DNA of 64,000 nucleotides from Apostichopus japonicus (lineage: Eukaryota; Echinodermata; Holothuroidea; Aspidochirotida; Stichopodidae). Within the stretch, counting starts at the first letter, position 1. The number at the start of each line of letters is the position of its first letter. Shown here piece by piece: positions 1 to 12,719 of the stretch. The notes beneath the pieces are model-generated. The model did not search any database and had not been told where the DNA came from. It saw only the letters and a list, made by a program, of their open reading frames with translations. The stretch spans positions 5,058,501-5,122,500 of the forward strand of contig NC_092580.1 of the NCBI RefSeq assembly GCF_037975245.1, read 5' to 3'. Position numbers and translations under genes: made by a program.

Positions 1-185
1 CAAAACCACATAGGAGCACCATTTTCGTTGACCAAAAAATCACACTTTTCGGGGGAGTTACAACTTTTCTGAAAAATATGAGTAAGATTCAAGCTTATAT
101 ATTACAAAAATGCTATTTTTACGGTTGAAAGTTGTCTAAGACGCGAAAGTCACATAACGATAGACGTCGACTCGATTTGACTTAC

Positions 186-359
186 CTTTATGTTTTTGCG
201 TTGGTCGTCGATAAGAAAATGCACTGTTCTATTGGTAAAATCTTCGTTTCTTTCCGGAAATGATCGTATTTGAATCTCTAAAGTATCCTTTATCGAGCTA
301 CGATACTCGTAAACCCGAATGACATTGGGATGTTTGCGAATTTTACCGATTACATCCAT
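186..359 (-). CDS. Candidate first coding exon of an unrecognised leftward gene (partial)
   Basis: An ATG at 359 opens 58 codons that end exactly at a consensus splice donor (AAAG followed by GTAAGT; exon edge at 186). The peptide is hydrophilic and mixed (starts MDVIGKIRKHPNVIRVYEY, ends DDQRKNIK) and has the composition of a genuine coding exon. I do not recognise the family. The sequence just upstream on the minus strand (360-430) is relatively CpG-rich and contains an ETS-type site (ACGGAAGT on the minus strand near 410-420), which would suit a promoter. The rest of the gene would lie beyond the left edge of the window. Its only support is an open frame, a perfect donor and the CpG context, so it could be chance. 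Confidence 0.35.
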
Positions 360-2028
360 ACATGGAAGTAGCGAACCGAAGTCCGTAGAACCGGATTTGC
401 GCGAAACAATTACTTCCGTGTCAAGTAGCTGTGCTCGAAAATTTGCTAGTAACGGTCATATATTGAGGTCAGACTTCCAACTGTATTATTGTTGATCTTG
501 TGTCAATGTTTTGCCCACCAGTCGACGCTCGGCGAACTTTGGTTTTCACTTGCTGCAATGAGGTGAATAATTTAGTGTTCAAGTTTAGATAACACTTCTT
601 GAAGCTTGGTTTCATATGACGTCGAGCAATATTTATGTTTATGACCATAAAAGCCCGCTTTCATCTCATACATATTTGTATTTGTGTATCAACATGACCA
701 TTTGTACATGGCATTTTTCCATTGATACCCTGTAATGTATTCCCTGTAATATGTAGTGTAGATAAGGTCAAGTGATACCGGTAACACAAGCAGATGCATG
801 TCATGACACATACATCTGTTTTGAAATACAGGATAGGAATGATATTTTTTTCTATTGTACTTTGTAACGTCAAATTTAAGTCACTTTCAAAATATTTGCA
901 GCAACTTCCTCTGTCTAGGGCTGTATTACAGGTCTTCACTGCCCTATAGTCTATAGAACAGACAGAAATTAGTTTTATTTATTGTCCAAAGAATTATGTG
1001 GCTTCTCATGAGTGTGAGTTTTATGCAAATGATGGGTTTTTAAAGTAGGTACCACTTGAACGGAAACTGTAGGTTTTTGAATGTCATGAACCTTTAGCTC
1101 AAGAATGGAAAATGTGTTACTCCAAATGCGAGGTCACGATTTTGTAGGTTTTGAGGTATCAGCTATATATGCTATCCGTAACAAAAGTCATAAAGTGATG
1201 TATACTCATCTTGTTGTTGTTGTTTTTATTATTTTTGTTATTGTTATTATTATCAATATTAATATGATGATGATTATTATTATGATGATTATTATTGTTA
1301 TTATTATCCTTTTGTAAAGTATTGAACATCTTTCTCTTCTGTTGATTCATGCACAAATGCACACATTTTGGTACTGCTTCTAGGATAAAGGGTATTAACT
1401 CTTGCAATTAGTAGTAAACTATCAGATAAACTTTTTCAAATTTTGTTAACCGTGTCACCCCCACACGCACGTGAACGAAAAATTGAATTGCGCCACCAAC
1501 TTCCCAGCACACCTGCTAACTGGAATGTACTACCGAAACAAAAAAGTGTGAACTTTGACAACTCTTATTCGTTTACGCCCATTACACCGACACACTGAAA
1601 AATGGTACCGACTATTTCAATAAATTATTTCATTATTTCCGTCTTAAATTAGTCTTTTTAATTTAATTTATTATTTTTTCATGTCTAATATATTTTTTTG
1701 ACTCGAAATTGTGAAATAAAAGATATTAAAATATATTGTAGGTGAGGTAAGAAATAACATTACACTTCATCATAGGTAAACTAGCAGAACGGGCTTCAAA
1801 GCTTAGTCAGTAGTGGTTGCATTCATTACGATATCTATGTAGTCTGCACAGAAGGGTACAGTAGGATCAATGCGTGGATAAAGTGTCTTCACAACGAGAA
1901 ATTGTTGGATAACGGATATATAATTTTACTCACCACGGCTGCGAACGTAAGACGTTAGTTGAACAAATCTGGAACAATATTATATATATATAAATATTCG
2001 GTAGAAGCAAAGAAAATAAACAGCAGTC
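360..2028. other. Intergenic stretch between the 186-359 exon and the LHFPL-like gene
   Basis: No coding sequence is convincing here. It contains a low-complexity trinucleotide tract at about 1204-1317 (GTT/ATT/GAT units). Short open frames across that tract on both strands are by-products of the repeat. An A/T-rich TATA-like run lies at about 1979-1993, some 40 bases before the start codon of the next gene. Confidence 0.5.
1204..1317. repeat. Imperfect trinucleotide microsatellite (GTT/ATT/GAT)
   Basis: Runs of GTT, ATT, TTA and GAT trinucleotides follow one another for about 110 bases. This produces poly-N/H or poly-I/M/V reading frames that are not genes. Confidence 0.85.
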
Positions 2029-5000
2029 ATGGCGAAAGAGCGCAAAGAGAATGCGTATGCATATTCCTACCACACTAACTACATTAGAAATGCCCGTGCT
2101 ATTGCAATAGCATGGGGAATCTTTACATTTTGTTTCGCCATAATTATGATTATTTTGTTCGTGGAACCTAGTTGGATGTACGGTGCAACCCAAGGAATGG
2201 GTTCGTTTGGCCTTTGGCAATATTGTCGACAACCAAGCACTTCTTTAGCACCGGATACATGCGAGTCAAGTTTATTTGGATCCACGAGTTCTACTTACCC
2301 TGAAGCCAACGGTCCCATACAGATAGCTGCCATCGTGATTTTGGTAGCTGCTGTTTTGGTCGGCCTTTCCATCTTCTCCATGCTTCTCTTCCTCTGTAAG
2401 CGACCCAAAACACCGACTGTATTTATGATCGCGGGTTCACTACAAATCGCATGTGGTAAGTTAAGTTTGCATTTATGTAAGTAGTATACTGGCCCAAGGT
2501 TAAACTAGTTAGAATTTCACTTAAGTTAAAGACCAAACGTTAGGCCTACCCTTATTTTTAGGGTCCTAATTTTAAATATAAAAGTGTGCACATAAGCCAT
2601 ATGTAGGCTAACATGCATATTCGTGATTATATAATACGTGACATGTAATGACCTATCCTGTATACTGTACAGTCTAATGTTAAATGTCATTACTTAGTAA
2701 TATTGTTGTTGGAAGATACATGTGTTTGTTTTGAAAATTGTTTGCAGAAGCCAGGGCCCTATACTAAAGACTCCCAGAGGTGGCCTGGGCCTATGGTCCC
2801 CCAATAATGTTCAGAGAAATGGTTTCAATAGCACTTTTTATATCACTGAACATTGGCCTGACTTCTATGGGTATTAAATGCATTAGGTTGCAAATATTAA
2901 GGTGAACTGCTTTACTTTGTCTGCAAAACTTACAACCCTGTTCATCTCATCAATACAAGCAGTAGCCATTAACAATACTATAGTTTTTAACTCTGTTCTG
3001 CACTTTGTAAGTCTTGTTCAAAATCCATGTTTTTTTCTTACTTGTACCTGTTAAATAATGGTTTTGAATTGATAATGATTCCGAATTTTAACAAATTTGT
3101 ATCTATTTCCTCGGCAGGTGTACTTGTGTTGATTGGCGTTATTCTCTTTGCTGTCGGACGAGGAGGCCTATCCGGCGGTATCGCTTTTACGGTCTGCGGA
3201 GCTAATGCAGGACAGTGTCCTTTTGGCTGGGCTTTCATCCTTGCCATTATAGCTGTACTGGACGCCATAGCATTGGGTATTTTAGCCTTCATCTTGGCTA
3301 TCAAGCAGGATAAACTTGATGCTGACATGACATATTCAGATTATTCAAGACCAAACGGTGAGCTGATTTCAATGTTCTTAGATCTCACTTCTACCTGCAA
3401 ACTAAGTACAGTATGACTCCTAGTTACTTCATGTCAAGGAAATAAAATAAAATTCACTTTAATTTTTTCCAAAAATCTCTCTTCAAATGAATCAATTTGA
3501 TTAGTTGATGATATATAGAAACCCAAGATTAACGTTTCCAAATAAAATAAAAAATATCCCAAAGTGTCTAAGCTGTGTATTGAATATATAGCAGTGACCA
3601 AAAGTAAAACTTCAGCATTAGTCTGCAAGAAAAAAAAAGCAAAACAAAACACTTTTGAATTATCAGATTGTCTATAGATATCATACTGTAGCAGAATGCT
3701 TATTTGTGCGCTGTTCGTTACAATCATTTGCTAACCCTAGTTCACTTTTACAGTTTGTGTCAGCTTTTGCCGCAGACTCCAATTTGAGTGACAAGAGTGA
3801 AAGGTTTTGAATATTCAGAGACATGCAAATTAGCACACTGTAGAGATGTAAACATGACAACAGCTCAGAATTGTGGAAAATATCAGATTTTGTTTTTCAG
3901 TTTGATTAATACTAACCTAAAGAAATGTTTTGATTGTTTATTTTCTTCATAATTCTGGGATATCATAATTACAGTCACTAAATCACTAATTAACATTTAT
4001 ATACTAAAAGGAAATTAGAATTATATGTGTGTGTTATATACCATATGATCGACAGAAATCATATATGGTTCATTCTTAGTAATGTGTAGTATCTGTTCTC
4101 AGACTTGTGATACACACTTGAGTGACTTGACAATGATCACCTAGTCACAATCTCAATGCAAAGTGGCTAGGGTTGAGAGTGGATCAGTAGTTTGGTAGTT
4201 TGGTTTCCATGCCCAGATTCAGTCTTAGGCTTACCTTCAAAAAGTGATCTGTTCTTTTCAGATACATAGTACACAACTTTGAACCAGATCACATAACATC
4301 TCAACTATGCAAATGCCATATGTCTAGATAGAAAACTGCACTAGCTGGTTTATATGGCTATAGCTTCTCTATGATGGGTACAAGAACCCTATTGTTTTAG
4401 GTGGAGGGTACATGTCATCTGGGGTCAGCAGAGGTTACACTCTGGGAATTTTAAACATGGCATAAGATAGGCAGTTTCATTAGATGTCATATTGGCATAT
4501 GAATGCCCTATCATGAGTACATTTTGACGTTCTGTGCAAGGACATGGTGAACAGAAAAGTACGTAATTGGTCAGACCATAATTGATATGTCGTTATGAAA
4601 TTGTGAGTAAATTGTATTTTTAGAACCTAATTAGTAATTCCTGAAAGTTTACGGCATATCAGGGTGATATTTCATTGCTCACTATATTGTATACACCCGT
4701 GCTCGCGCTATACTTAATTGGTACAGGTTGAAGATGCTGAGCCTGTTTAAGATGTCATAAATTTGTGTGTATTAAGTTTAGTCAGAAATTACTGCACAAT
4801 ATCTGAAACTGCTCTGAATTCTCAATATTAACGACCTCAGGGATTTACTTGACCATACTTGACCATACTTGAATACTTGACCATAACCTAATAACAGTTG
4901 CCCTTATTAGTGCTTATTATTTCAAGAAGTACATTTAGTGACAGATGTTGTCCAACTAGCTTCCCAAATGTGATGCTGATAGAAGGTCATTTTGAAGTCC

Positions 5001-5734
5001 CAACAGGTCAAAACTGGAAACCTTTTAAGTTTGACGAATGGCTCTTCTGTGTCCCTAACTGTCATAGGATTTGAATTTTCCTCTTTTAAGTGGCTGAGAG
5101 GGTTTTCCACTTCCACTAATGACTGTTAACTGTCATGAACTTTTCAGAAGAGTAATACCTTTGCAATGATCAAGTTGTCTGGTATGATGTTCGGGTACTT
5201 GACTTCAGGACACATTTTCCTCAGTTGCTCTATCAATCAAGTGATTCCATCCATATACAATATAAACTTATAAGGCAAGAAATCACTAAGCCTTATGTTT
5301 TTAATTGGAGGCATATGTAAGCACTTTTACGATGTGATAACTGAATATATATGATCCCTTACCTAAAACCAGTTATTATTGTCAGGCGGTCTGAATCTGT
5401 CATTGATTCTTTCATCCAACCTCTAGGGAGCACCGTTGGACGGGATTATGGCACCGTCAACTCGAACATATTCAAGTCACACTCCAGGAGTTCACTAAAC
5501 TCGTACGGTAAAAGAGATGGCAGCATCGCCGACAGTCGGAGAAGCACCGGAAGCGGGAAGTCAGAGACAGAGTTTGCGATCGACGCAGCCGAGCCAGCGT
5601 ACGCTCAGGTGACACCCAAATCGGAGAGGAGAAGTAATGGGGATACCGCATCCCTTGGTGACCAGAGCACGCGCAGCAGAGGAACTCCGAAAAGCAGCCG
5701 AAGGTCAAACTCGCCGCACGACGTTGTTTTGTAG
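2029..5734 (+). CDS. LHFPL-family tetraspan membrane protein (LHFPL3/4/5-like), complete, 3 exons
   Basis: Exons 2029-2455, 3118-3357 and 5427-5734 (with stop) join in frame through GT..AG introns, all in phase 1, to give 324 residues. The start has a good context (gtcATGG). Four membrane segments are visible: about residues 25-45, 104-125, 136-160 and 176-200. Family features are an N-terminal block YIRNARAIAIAW followed by IFTFCFAI, then FGLWQYC after the first helix, a CGANAGQC cysteine loop, and a fourth helix beginning GWAFILAI. LHFPL3/4/5 proteins are auxiliary subunits or chaperones of other membrane proteins (LHFPL5 in the hair-cell transduction complex, LHFPL4 with GABA-A receptors). 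The partner here is unknown. The cytoplasmic tail (about residues 205-324) is long, Ser/Arg-rich and absent from the short vertebrate forms. It ends in DVVL, which fits a class II PDZ-binding end (hydrophobic at 0 and -2). Family assignment is firm; the exact paralogue is not. Confidence 0.87.
3358..5426 (+). other. Intron 2 of the LHFPL-like gene
   Basis: This is 2.07 kb of non-coding sequence. It holds short A/T-rich runs and a small 10-base tandem repeat (CTTGACCATA units) at about 4850-4885. I see no nested gene. Confidence 0.7.
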
Positions 5735-8700
5735 GTATGACAGATCTGTAATATAAATCCATTATGATGATTTCAACCAAGGGGTAAATTGGCAAAGTTC
5801 CTTTTTTCCCATTTTTTGGTCTTCATTTAGTGCGCTGTAGGGAAAAAATTTTAGAGTTTGGTTCTTCTTGTTGACTTTCAAAAATTGCTAAAAACTAGCA
5901 GTTTACGAGCAAATAGAAAATTTTCAAAGCGTGAAGATGTGTTACCACATTTAGAGAACATCAGAATCCAATTTTATAACATTTTTCCTTCTTTTTGAAC
6001 AAAAAAAAGCACTTTTGTCAACATAGATCTGTTAAGTTAAATATTTCTGTCGAAATTGTAACAGAAATTTACTGCCATACATAATTTGAAATGAAGTAAA
6101 ATACTCTAGAAAATTAGAATATAAGATGTTTCTAAATGTTACAGACTGTTATGTTCAGTAGTATGTTTTCTTCTAGACGCTTTTCCTTTCTAAAGGATTT
6201 AAAACTTAAAACAGAAATCGTTTTGAAAAGTCAAGTATCTCATTTTTGCTCTGGATGCTTCATGAATTTTTTGTCATCATACAAAGGAGGAAAGACTTTG
6301 TCTCCTCCTCTGAAAAGAATACACAGAAGTAGTACAGTAGTTTTTGTGCTGTTTCATGCTCTTTGAAGACTTTCTGGCCTTTGAATTGAACATACAGGAG
6401 AGCACATACAGTTTAGGCTATGTAGAGCTATGTTAGAACTATACAATTGCTCTGTATAATTTTGCAGTTTGTAGCTATCGGAGACAGGACAGGTGCACAG
6501 TTTAATATGTGGTTTCTAGCTACAATAGGGCAGTATACATGCTTTCGTTTCTAGCTACAGTACAGTGAAGCTACAGATACTCTGTTGCAGTTTTGCAGAG
6601 CTATCGTTGAGAGCACAGGTGTACTATATATATATATAAACTGTGGTTTGTAGCCACAATAATGTTATATACATGCTGTGGTTTATAGCTACAGAAAAGC
6701 TACAATAGTTAACATAGTAAAGTTATCATAGAGAGCACAGATGCACTGTTCAGATGCTGTGGTTTGTAGCTACAGTATTGAAGCTAAAGATGCTTGTTGC
6801 AGTTTGTAGCTGTAGTAGAGCTACAGATGTCATGTGCATTTTGTGGTTTGTGTTCAGCTACTGTAGAGCTATATGTGTATATATATATGCAGCTGCATGC
6901 AGCTACAGTAGGGCTATAGATGTACCACATATTCCGCCATATGTATACTGCATATTTTATGGCTTGCTACTGCAGCACTGTAGATAGCTACAGATTGTAC
7001 AGTCTGTAGGGTACGTAGCCTGCAACTTTGGGGACGTTGCATTCCTGCTCGAACTGCATCCTCTAAACTGAACCACACCATTTATATTGATCTTCATCAG
7101 CATAGACAGTACACAGTTAGCCTGTTCTGTGACAACCACTTTTGCTACTTGATATCGTTTGGCAGGCTCGTATACTTATAGCGTCACATCAACAATGGAC
7201 CATTTTTTTACAACGACGTATTTTGTTTCTTTATGCAGTACTATTTTCATTCTTTTATTTCTATCTGGTCATATTTTCTGGTCATATATATGAATGTTGC
7301 TAGGGTAGTTAAATATTAAGAAGAAAATGAGTGAATATGGCACATCAGTAGGTGATTAAATATCAATGGGTGATTGTACAATGTCAGTTCTAGCTTGCCA
7401 ATGGAACTTTTGAGAGATACCACTTATCTGTAAAAATATTGAAGATAACATGTACTTTTTATCGTAGAAATTAAGCAAAATTTATAAATACTTTTAATTA
7501 AAGAATTGTTTTTTAAGATATATATATATAATGTTCATACCCAATGCAAGGTACATCATGAAGAGGCTAGTTTATGGGGAAGGAGGGAGATTAAGGCAAA
7601 TAAAATAAAAAAATAGGTACTGAATATATCAGAAAGGGATTTTGAAGATGTAATGAGTGATTGTGATCAATTTTTAGTGGACAACATGAAGGAATTTTAA
7701 AGATTTCTGTCTGTTAATCACAAAGGGAGAGTCAATATGTAAATCAGAGACTCGTTTCCGTGGGCAAGAGGGTTCCACATACTGTATATCGCACAACAGT
7801 GTGGAAAGTGAGAGATGCAAAGAGAATATTTCCCCCCCCCCCCCCACTCCCTAAAGATCATTCAATTCATTCAGTAGTATTAATATACTGTACACAAAAT
7901 GTACAGTTCTTGGCTGCCAAGGTTTATTCTGCCAGTTACTCTGTATGAATTGTAGAAGAAAAACAAGACTACTATTGTATAGCATGTTTCCCCAAGACAA
8001 AGTATGGAGAAAATTTTAGATGTTTTTTTTTGGGGGGGTTGAAAACAGCTATGTTATTCCATTCCTACTACTTAATTTGAATGGCTCGAGGCAAAATCTG
8101 TGATTTTTCAGCCAAGAAAATCGCAGAGAGACTGTTTTTCTTTCTAAAGTAAAAAATCAGTGTGAGGTAACTTGATCCTATAGACGGTGTTAGTTCATTT
8201 CGGTTTGTAGCTTTCATAAACAGCCAAAAATTGTTGAGGGGATTCTTAGACGCAACTGCTAAATTTTTGTTTTTTTTCTTCCTTTCAATTTCAATGGAGC
8301 TTTCATGTATCTCGGGGAGAATTGAAGAAGAATGGATTCTTGAGAAATTCAAGATGTAAGGCAAACAGCTTCTTAGCTCTGACTTGATTTATATCAAGTA
8401 ACCTTTGATCCAGTATAAGTGAAGGTACAGTTTTTCTGATAAATACTGTCGGTAATTGCATCGGGTTGTGTGGTAGATGCGCAGATGGTGTTTTCTTGAG
8501 ATGGCTTGACCAGGCCAGCCGTTATAAGATCAGTGGCCACTTTAAGCAATGTAACCGTAGTGTACAAAAGAAGTAGACTGCCCGTGACCGCATATTCTGC
8601 AAAGCAAACCTGTTTTGTTTGTTCTAGTCTTCTATTCAGTTTCACACAACAAACGTAACTTTACACAGAGCGTACTTTACAAATAACGTACTTAAATGTC

Positions 8701-9930
8701 ACTCATGCAGTTATTTCCTGGATGATGCATGTTTGAAATTGACGCTGCATATTTGTCGAGTAGCTCTAAAGCAAAGTGGATGTATTCCAGCAGAGTCATT
8801 GTCCATTATTCAGTCCATTGAAACAAGAATATATATATCCTACATTTTTCTGTGAGGATAAATTTTTTAACAGAACCCAAAAGGTATTACCATCACATTT
8901 TCACTGAATTATGTGTTATGTGCAGTATAAAGTCAAAATATTGTGATACTTCCTCTCAACTAGTATTTAAGTTTACTGAGCACTAACTTCAAACTGATTT
9001 CAACAAGATTGGTGAAAGGGTTGGAGGGGGAGGTGGGGGGGGGGTTCCTTGAAGGCAGAAAGACCATACTTGGCAGTCATGCCAGAAAACAAAACAATTT
9101 TGACAAGTTTTAAAGAATTTTTTTTTTAATTTAAATATTGACCAATGTGGATGGAACGGTTTCTTTATTTTGATGGGCTGTAATGATTCAGGATTTTAGA
9201 GAAAAGAAATCCACAGTGATGGACTGTATAAATGATTTATTATATAAGAGAAAATACCACAGTATGTAATAATACACTGTTGTGTTCAAGAGTGGATGAC
9301 ACAGGGAAATTAATAAAAGCGGTTAGTAATCACCATCTGATTCAACCGACGTCGTGTGAAAGTATCGTTTGCCCTGTCGAGTTCAACCCTAACCGCTGCA
9401 TATTTCCAAGGCTACACCTATTGTGGAAGGTGATTCAAGCGCAAACCTGGCATTTTTGTTATCATTCTTTGCCAAGGTGTCACAATTGGTATATTGCCAC
9501 TGTGTGCTTTGTGTGCGTATGTGTGTTCTCACACTTTGTGTCTGCCATGGAAAATAATGCAAAGGTTATCAAACCTGGTTTTGCAATTGACTTAAAAGAA
9601 ATTCTATGTGGAATGCCTGTACACAGTATTCATGTATATTGTAAAAAAAATATTCACAAGATGCGTAGGGTGTATGCCAACGAAAATTAACCTATGTGGG
9701 AGTAATATTTTTAACCTTTTAGAAACTTATCGAGAAAAAAGAGAGAAAAAAACATGCTGTATTTTTTGTGAAGAATGTATTCAGATTTGAGGTCTTTCAG
9801 ATAATGTACTAAGATTAACTACTTTCAGTCAAACGCAATTGTCCTTGTGAGTATTTTATGTTGTATGTATATCGTGTATGTTGTGTTTTTTGTGTGTTAA
9901 CAAAATTATTCACTTGAAATATATTCATAT
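5735..9930. other. Gene-poor stretch downstream of the LHFPL-like gene
   Basis: The 3' UTR of the LHFPL-like gene must begin here. Beyond it no open frame has splice borders, length or composition that I would defend. The stretch includes a degenerate minisatellite (6440-6990), C- and G-homopolymers (about 7831 and 9018-9045) and TA runs (about 7520). A 152-codon frame at 9232-9690 is cysteine/valine-rich, matches nothing I recognise, and was not accepted. Confidence 0.5.
6440..6990. repeat. Degenerate minisatellite built on a TGTGGTTTGTAGCTACAG unit
   Basis: The motif TGTGGTTTGTAGCTACAG and close variants recur at irregular spacing (for example near 6510, 6640, 6680, 6758, 6800 and 6842). 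They are interleaved with GAGAGCACAGATG and TAGAGCTACAG pieces. Copies are diverged, so the array is old. Confidence 0.75.
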
Positions 9931-9934
9931 TCAT

Positions 9935-9980
9935 ATATATATATATATAAATATACATGTATATATATATATATATATGC
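9935..9980. repeat. (TA)n microsatellite
   Basis: Interrupted TA dinucleotide runs immediately precede the SINE at about 9981. Confidence 0.85.
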
Positions 9981-10135
9981 CCACAGTGGAATTACGACCT
10001 TCCTTACGGCTTTCAAACCTCTGGACATACAATCAGCATCCATAGCCTAGCAGTTAGGGTGTCCGCATATAAAGCGGGAGGCCCGGGTTCGAATCCCGGT
10101 GGAAGCTGTAACTTTTTTTCACTGTTCTGGATTTT
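9981..10135 (+). mobile_element. tRNA-derived SINE with Pol III A and B boxes and terminator
   Basis: Positions 10036-10108 read as a tRNA. The 7-base acceptor arms pair with one mismatch. An A-box-like TAGCCTAGCAGTTAGGG is present. The anticodon stem TCCGC/GCGGG is good, with loop ATATAAA. The T arm is perfect (CCCGG-GTTCGAAT-CCCGG). It is followed by a T7 Pol III terminator and the tail CACTGTTCT. The implied anticodon AUA is not a normal functional one. The same T arm, T run and CACTGTTCT tail recur inverted at 27300-27353, so this is a repeat family rather than a working tRNA gene. Confidence 0.75.
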
Positions 10136-11104
10136 CCAACTCACAACAATTTCCACTGGCATATTTGGCAAAATGTATTCAAGTAAAGAAGTTTTTCAAG
10201 TGAAATTGTATTCAAGCAAAATTGTATATATGCATTGCAGGAACTGTTACCAAACTTCAGATAGTACAATATCTGTATGAAATCTTTCTCCCCTTCATTT
10301 AGGCTTTTATTGTTTGACATTTATGTTATTATATTTTCCATTTTCATTCTTATGATATTTGAAGTGACTAAGACTAAATCACTGTCATGCTTACTGTAAT
10401 TACAGTAGCTTGTCACAAATCTTGTCATCTCACAAATTTGATTTCCAAATAAAAATGTGAGAATTGATATTTTGTAACCATGGTAATGTCACAAGTTGAT
10501 TATAAATTGTCCACTTGTGTCGTTTTGTAGCCTGTGTCATACATGTACAACTTCCATTATGTTAGGCTGGTGTTGTCGAACTTTGAACACCTGTCTGTCT
10601 GTGTGGTGCAACACTGTTCGGTAAGGAATGTTTTATCATGTACTTAGGAAGATAAGCTTGTATGTTAAGTGGGATATGGTTGATAACATTGATGGGGGAT
10701 CAACAAAGTAGGAATTAGTTTCTCTTCCAGGATGACTAACAGACAAGTCAATAGGAAAATAGATAGCTAGGTTTACCTTGCTCTGGTAGAACAATGACTT
10801 GGGGATGTGGAGTTTTTAATCGTCCTCAAGTTTTTCTTGCAATCGAAGGGACTCATTTAGGGGATTTTATCAACTTTGTCTTGTATTGATGGCATATGGG
10901 ATGATGTAAAAGGAAGAAGGGCATGGTTGGTGGTGGCGGGGAGGGGGGAGGGGGGTCATTAGGGGCTTGAGAAGTGGATGAAGAGGAGTTTTAGGTAACA
11001 TGAAGTCAGTCCTATCTGTGCAGGACACAGTTCTTTTGTTATCTGTTTTAAAGAGCTACCAACGTTTGCAGCCAAGCTGCCATGGTGATGCAACTCTATA
11101 TGTT

Positions 11105-11272
11105 GGTATATGTATTTACATGCAGATATGTATAAACCTACGTATACGTATATTTATGTTCATATATACAGACACACATATATACATACATGTATATGTA
11201 TATGTATTGATATAGATATATATATTGTATGTATGTGTATATGTAAAGATATATATAAATATATATATATAG

Positions 11273-11312
<40 letters not shown>

Positions 11313-11313
11313 G
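11105..11313. repeat. TA/TATG/TATAC compound microsatellite
   Basis: About 200 bases of TATATA, TATGTA and TACATA units. Apparent open frames of Y/I/H residues here are artefacts of the repeat. Confidence 0.9.
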
Positions 11314-11627
11314 TAGGTGTATGTCACATGCAGCAAAATAAATTCTTGCGCTATAATGATATTTGAGGTAGATTAATAAACTGATTTATGCCAATCCGTT
11401 AACCATTAAACTGCAAATATATATATATATATATAGAAAGAGAGAGAGAAAAAGGCATCAAGTTTTACGATGCACAAGTTTCAGTATTTGTATTCTACTT
11501 TTAAATATTTCATTAATATGGTTTCTGGCAAGTGAAATTTTACATAAACAAGCTTTGTAAGTATTGGCCACTACTTTTTTTCTTTTTTCTAAGGTGTCGG
11601 ATTGAAATTACCTGAGCACTGACAGAT

Positions 11628-11808
11628 TCATTTTGTGTAAATACTAGTTCAAAACGTCAACTAAGTTCATAGTAAAATACGATCAACGAATTAACCAATC
11701 AGGGATAAAGAAGAAACTGCCAATGACTACAATGTCTTTTAGTTTTATTTTGTGTAATTACTAGTTGAAAACGTCAGCTGTGTTTGTAGTAAAATACGAT
11801 CAACGAAA
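11628..11808. repeat. Tandem duplication of a 60-base segment, period about 118
   Basis: The segment beginning TTTTGTGTAAATACTAGTT and ending AAAATACGATCAACGAA at 11630-11690 recurs at 11748-11808 with a handful of substitutions. Confidence 0.8.
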
Positions 11809-12525
11809 ACCAAAAACAACTTGAAATTACTCAATTGTTTTTACCTAAATATCTCCTGTACATTTTCACCAAAATTTAACTATGTCAGTGCCTTACTTTT
11901 CTCTACATATTTGCCATAGCTGCACTAAAGCTTCATACATTGTGGAGGTTTCTTTGTACATTATGAATTAATTATTGTATTTTTCCAAAGGATCAAATAA
12001 AAGTAACAATGCTCAGACATTTTGCATTCTTGTATGGTTTCTTTTTGTTTTCTGCTTTGTTGTTTTTATAATTTGCCCGTGTTGTTGAGTCATCGGGCAC
12101 AAAGTCGAATGAAAGTTTTGGTGTTTAAAATCCAGTTTCATCAACCGAATATTCTCCAATGAATCTCTGAGAAATTTGGCTGTAACCTATTAGGATGAAT
12201 ACCTTGATTGCATCTTTGCCACGGAAATTATTATAATTTTTTTAAAAAGAAAGAAAACGAACACTTGTGTAGGGTATATCCGAAATATGGCTAATAGTCA
12301 ATGGACATTCCTAAAGGGAATCCATGGGATCTCTCCATTCCCTCCCACCCCTCACCAACCCCCCCCCCCCACCCCCATGCCCATACCATGGAGGGAGGCA
12401 TTGGCTCAAATATGAAGTTAACATTTCAGTCACCATGGAGTGATTACAAGCAAATAAAGGAAGAATGTCGAGCAAGTTCTTTAACTTTTATGACCTTGGT
12501 GAAGACTTCTCACACTCCACAGGTA

Positions 12526-12598
12526 ATTTTACTCGAGTAACCTCGAGTAACTCGAGTAATTAGTGTAACTTTACTCGAGTAACCTCGAGTAATTAGTG
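12526..12598. repeat. Short tandem repeat of CTCGAGTAA
   Basis: CTCGAGTAA or its near-copies occur about five times in roughly 70 bases, alternating with AACTTTA/ATTAGTG spacers. Confidence 0.85.
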
Positions 12599-12719
12599 GC
12601 ATATCTCTGCGTAGCAAGTTCACAGTGCACACAACAGTCATCATTTCAATATTCTATACCTTTATATTTTATCTCGAAGTATTCACTCATATGGCACTTA
12701 TAGAATACGAACAATAACC

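Larger units (their letters stand above)
10290..12520. other. Intergenic repeats, no gene
   Basis: It contains TA/TAC microsatellites (11105-11313, 11419-11455), G-rich tracts (10935-10955) and a 60-base duplication (11630-11690 and 11748-11808). No frame was accepted as coding. Confidence 0.55.

Noticed and set aside
1105-1407. Poly-asparagine and poly-isoleucine open frames on opposite strands
   Set aside because: Both are readings of one trinucleotide microsatellite.
9232-9690. 152-codon open frame
   Set aside because: No family resemblance. The middle is a GT-rich run giving repeated C/V/F residues. It lies in otherwise repeat-rich non-coding DNA.
10036-10108. Functional tRNA gene
   Set aside because: The fold is good, but the anticodon would be AUA, the acceptor stem has a mismatch, and a second copy with the same tail exists at 27.3 kb, so it is better explained as a SINE.
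11110-11316. Tyrosine/isoleucine-rich small proteins
   Set aside because: Translation of a TA/TAC microsatellite. The same applies to 20613-20979.
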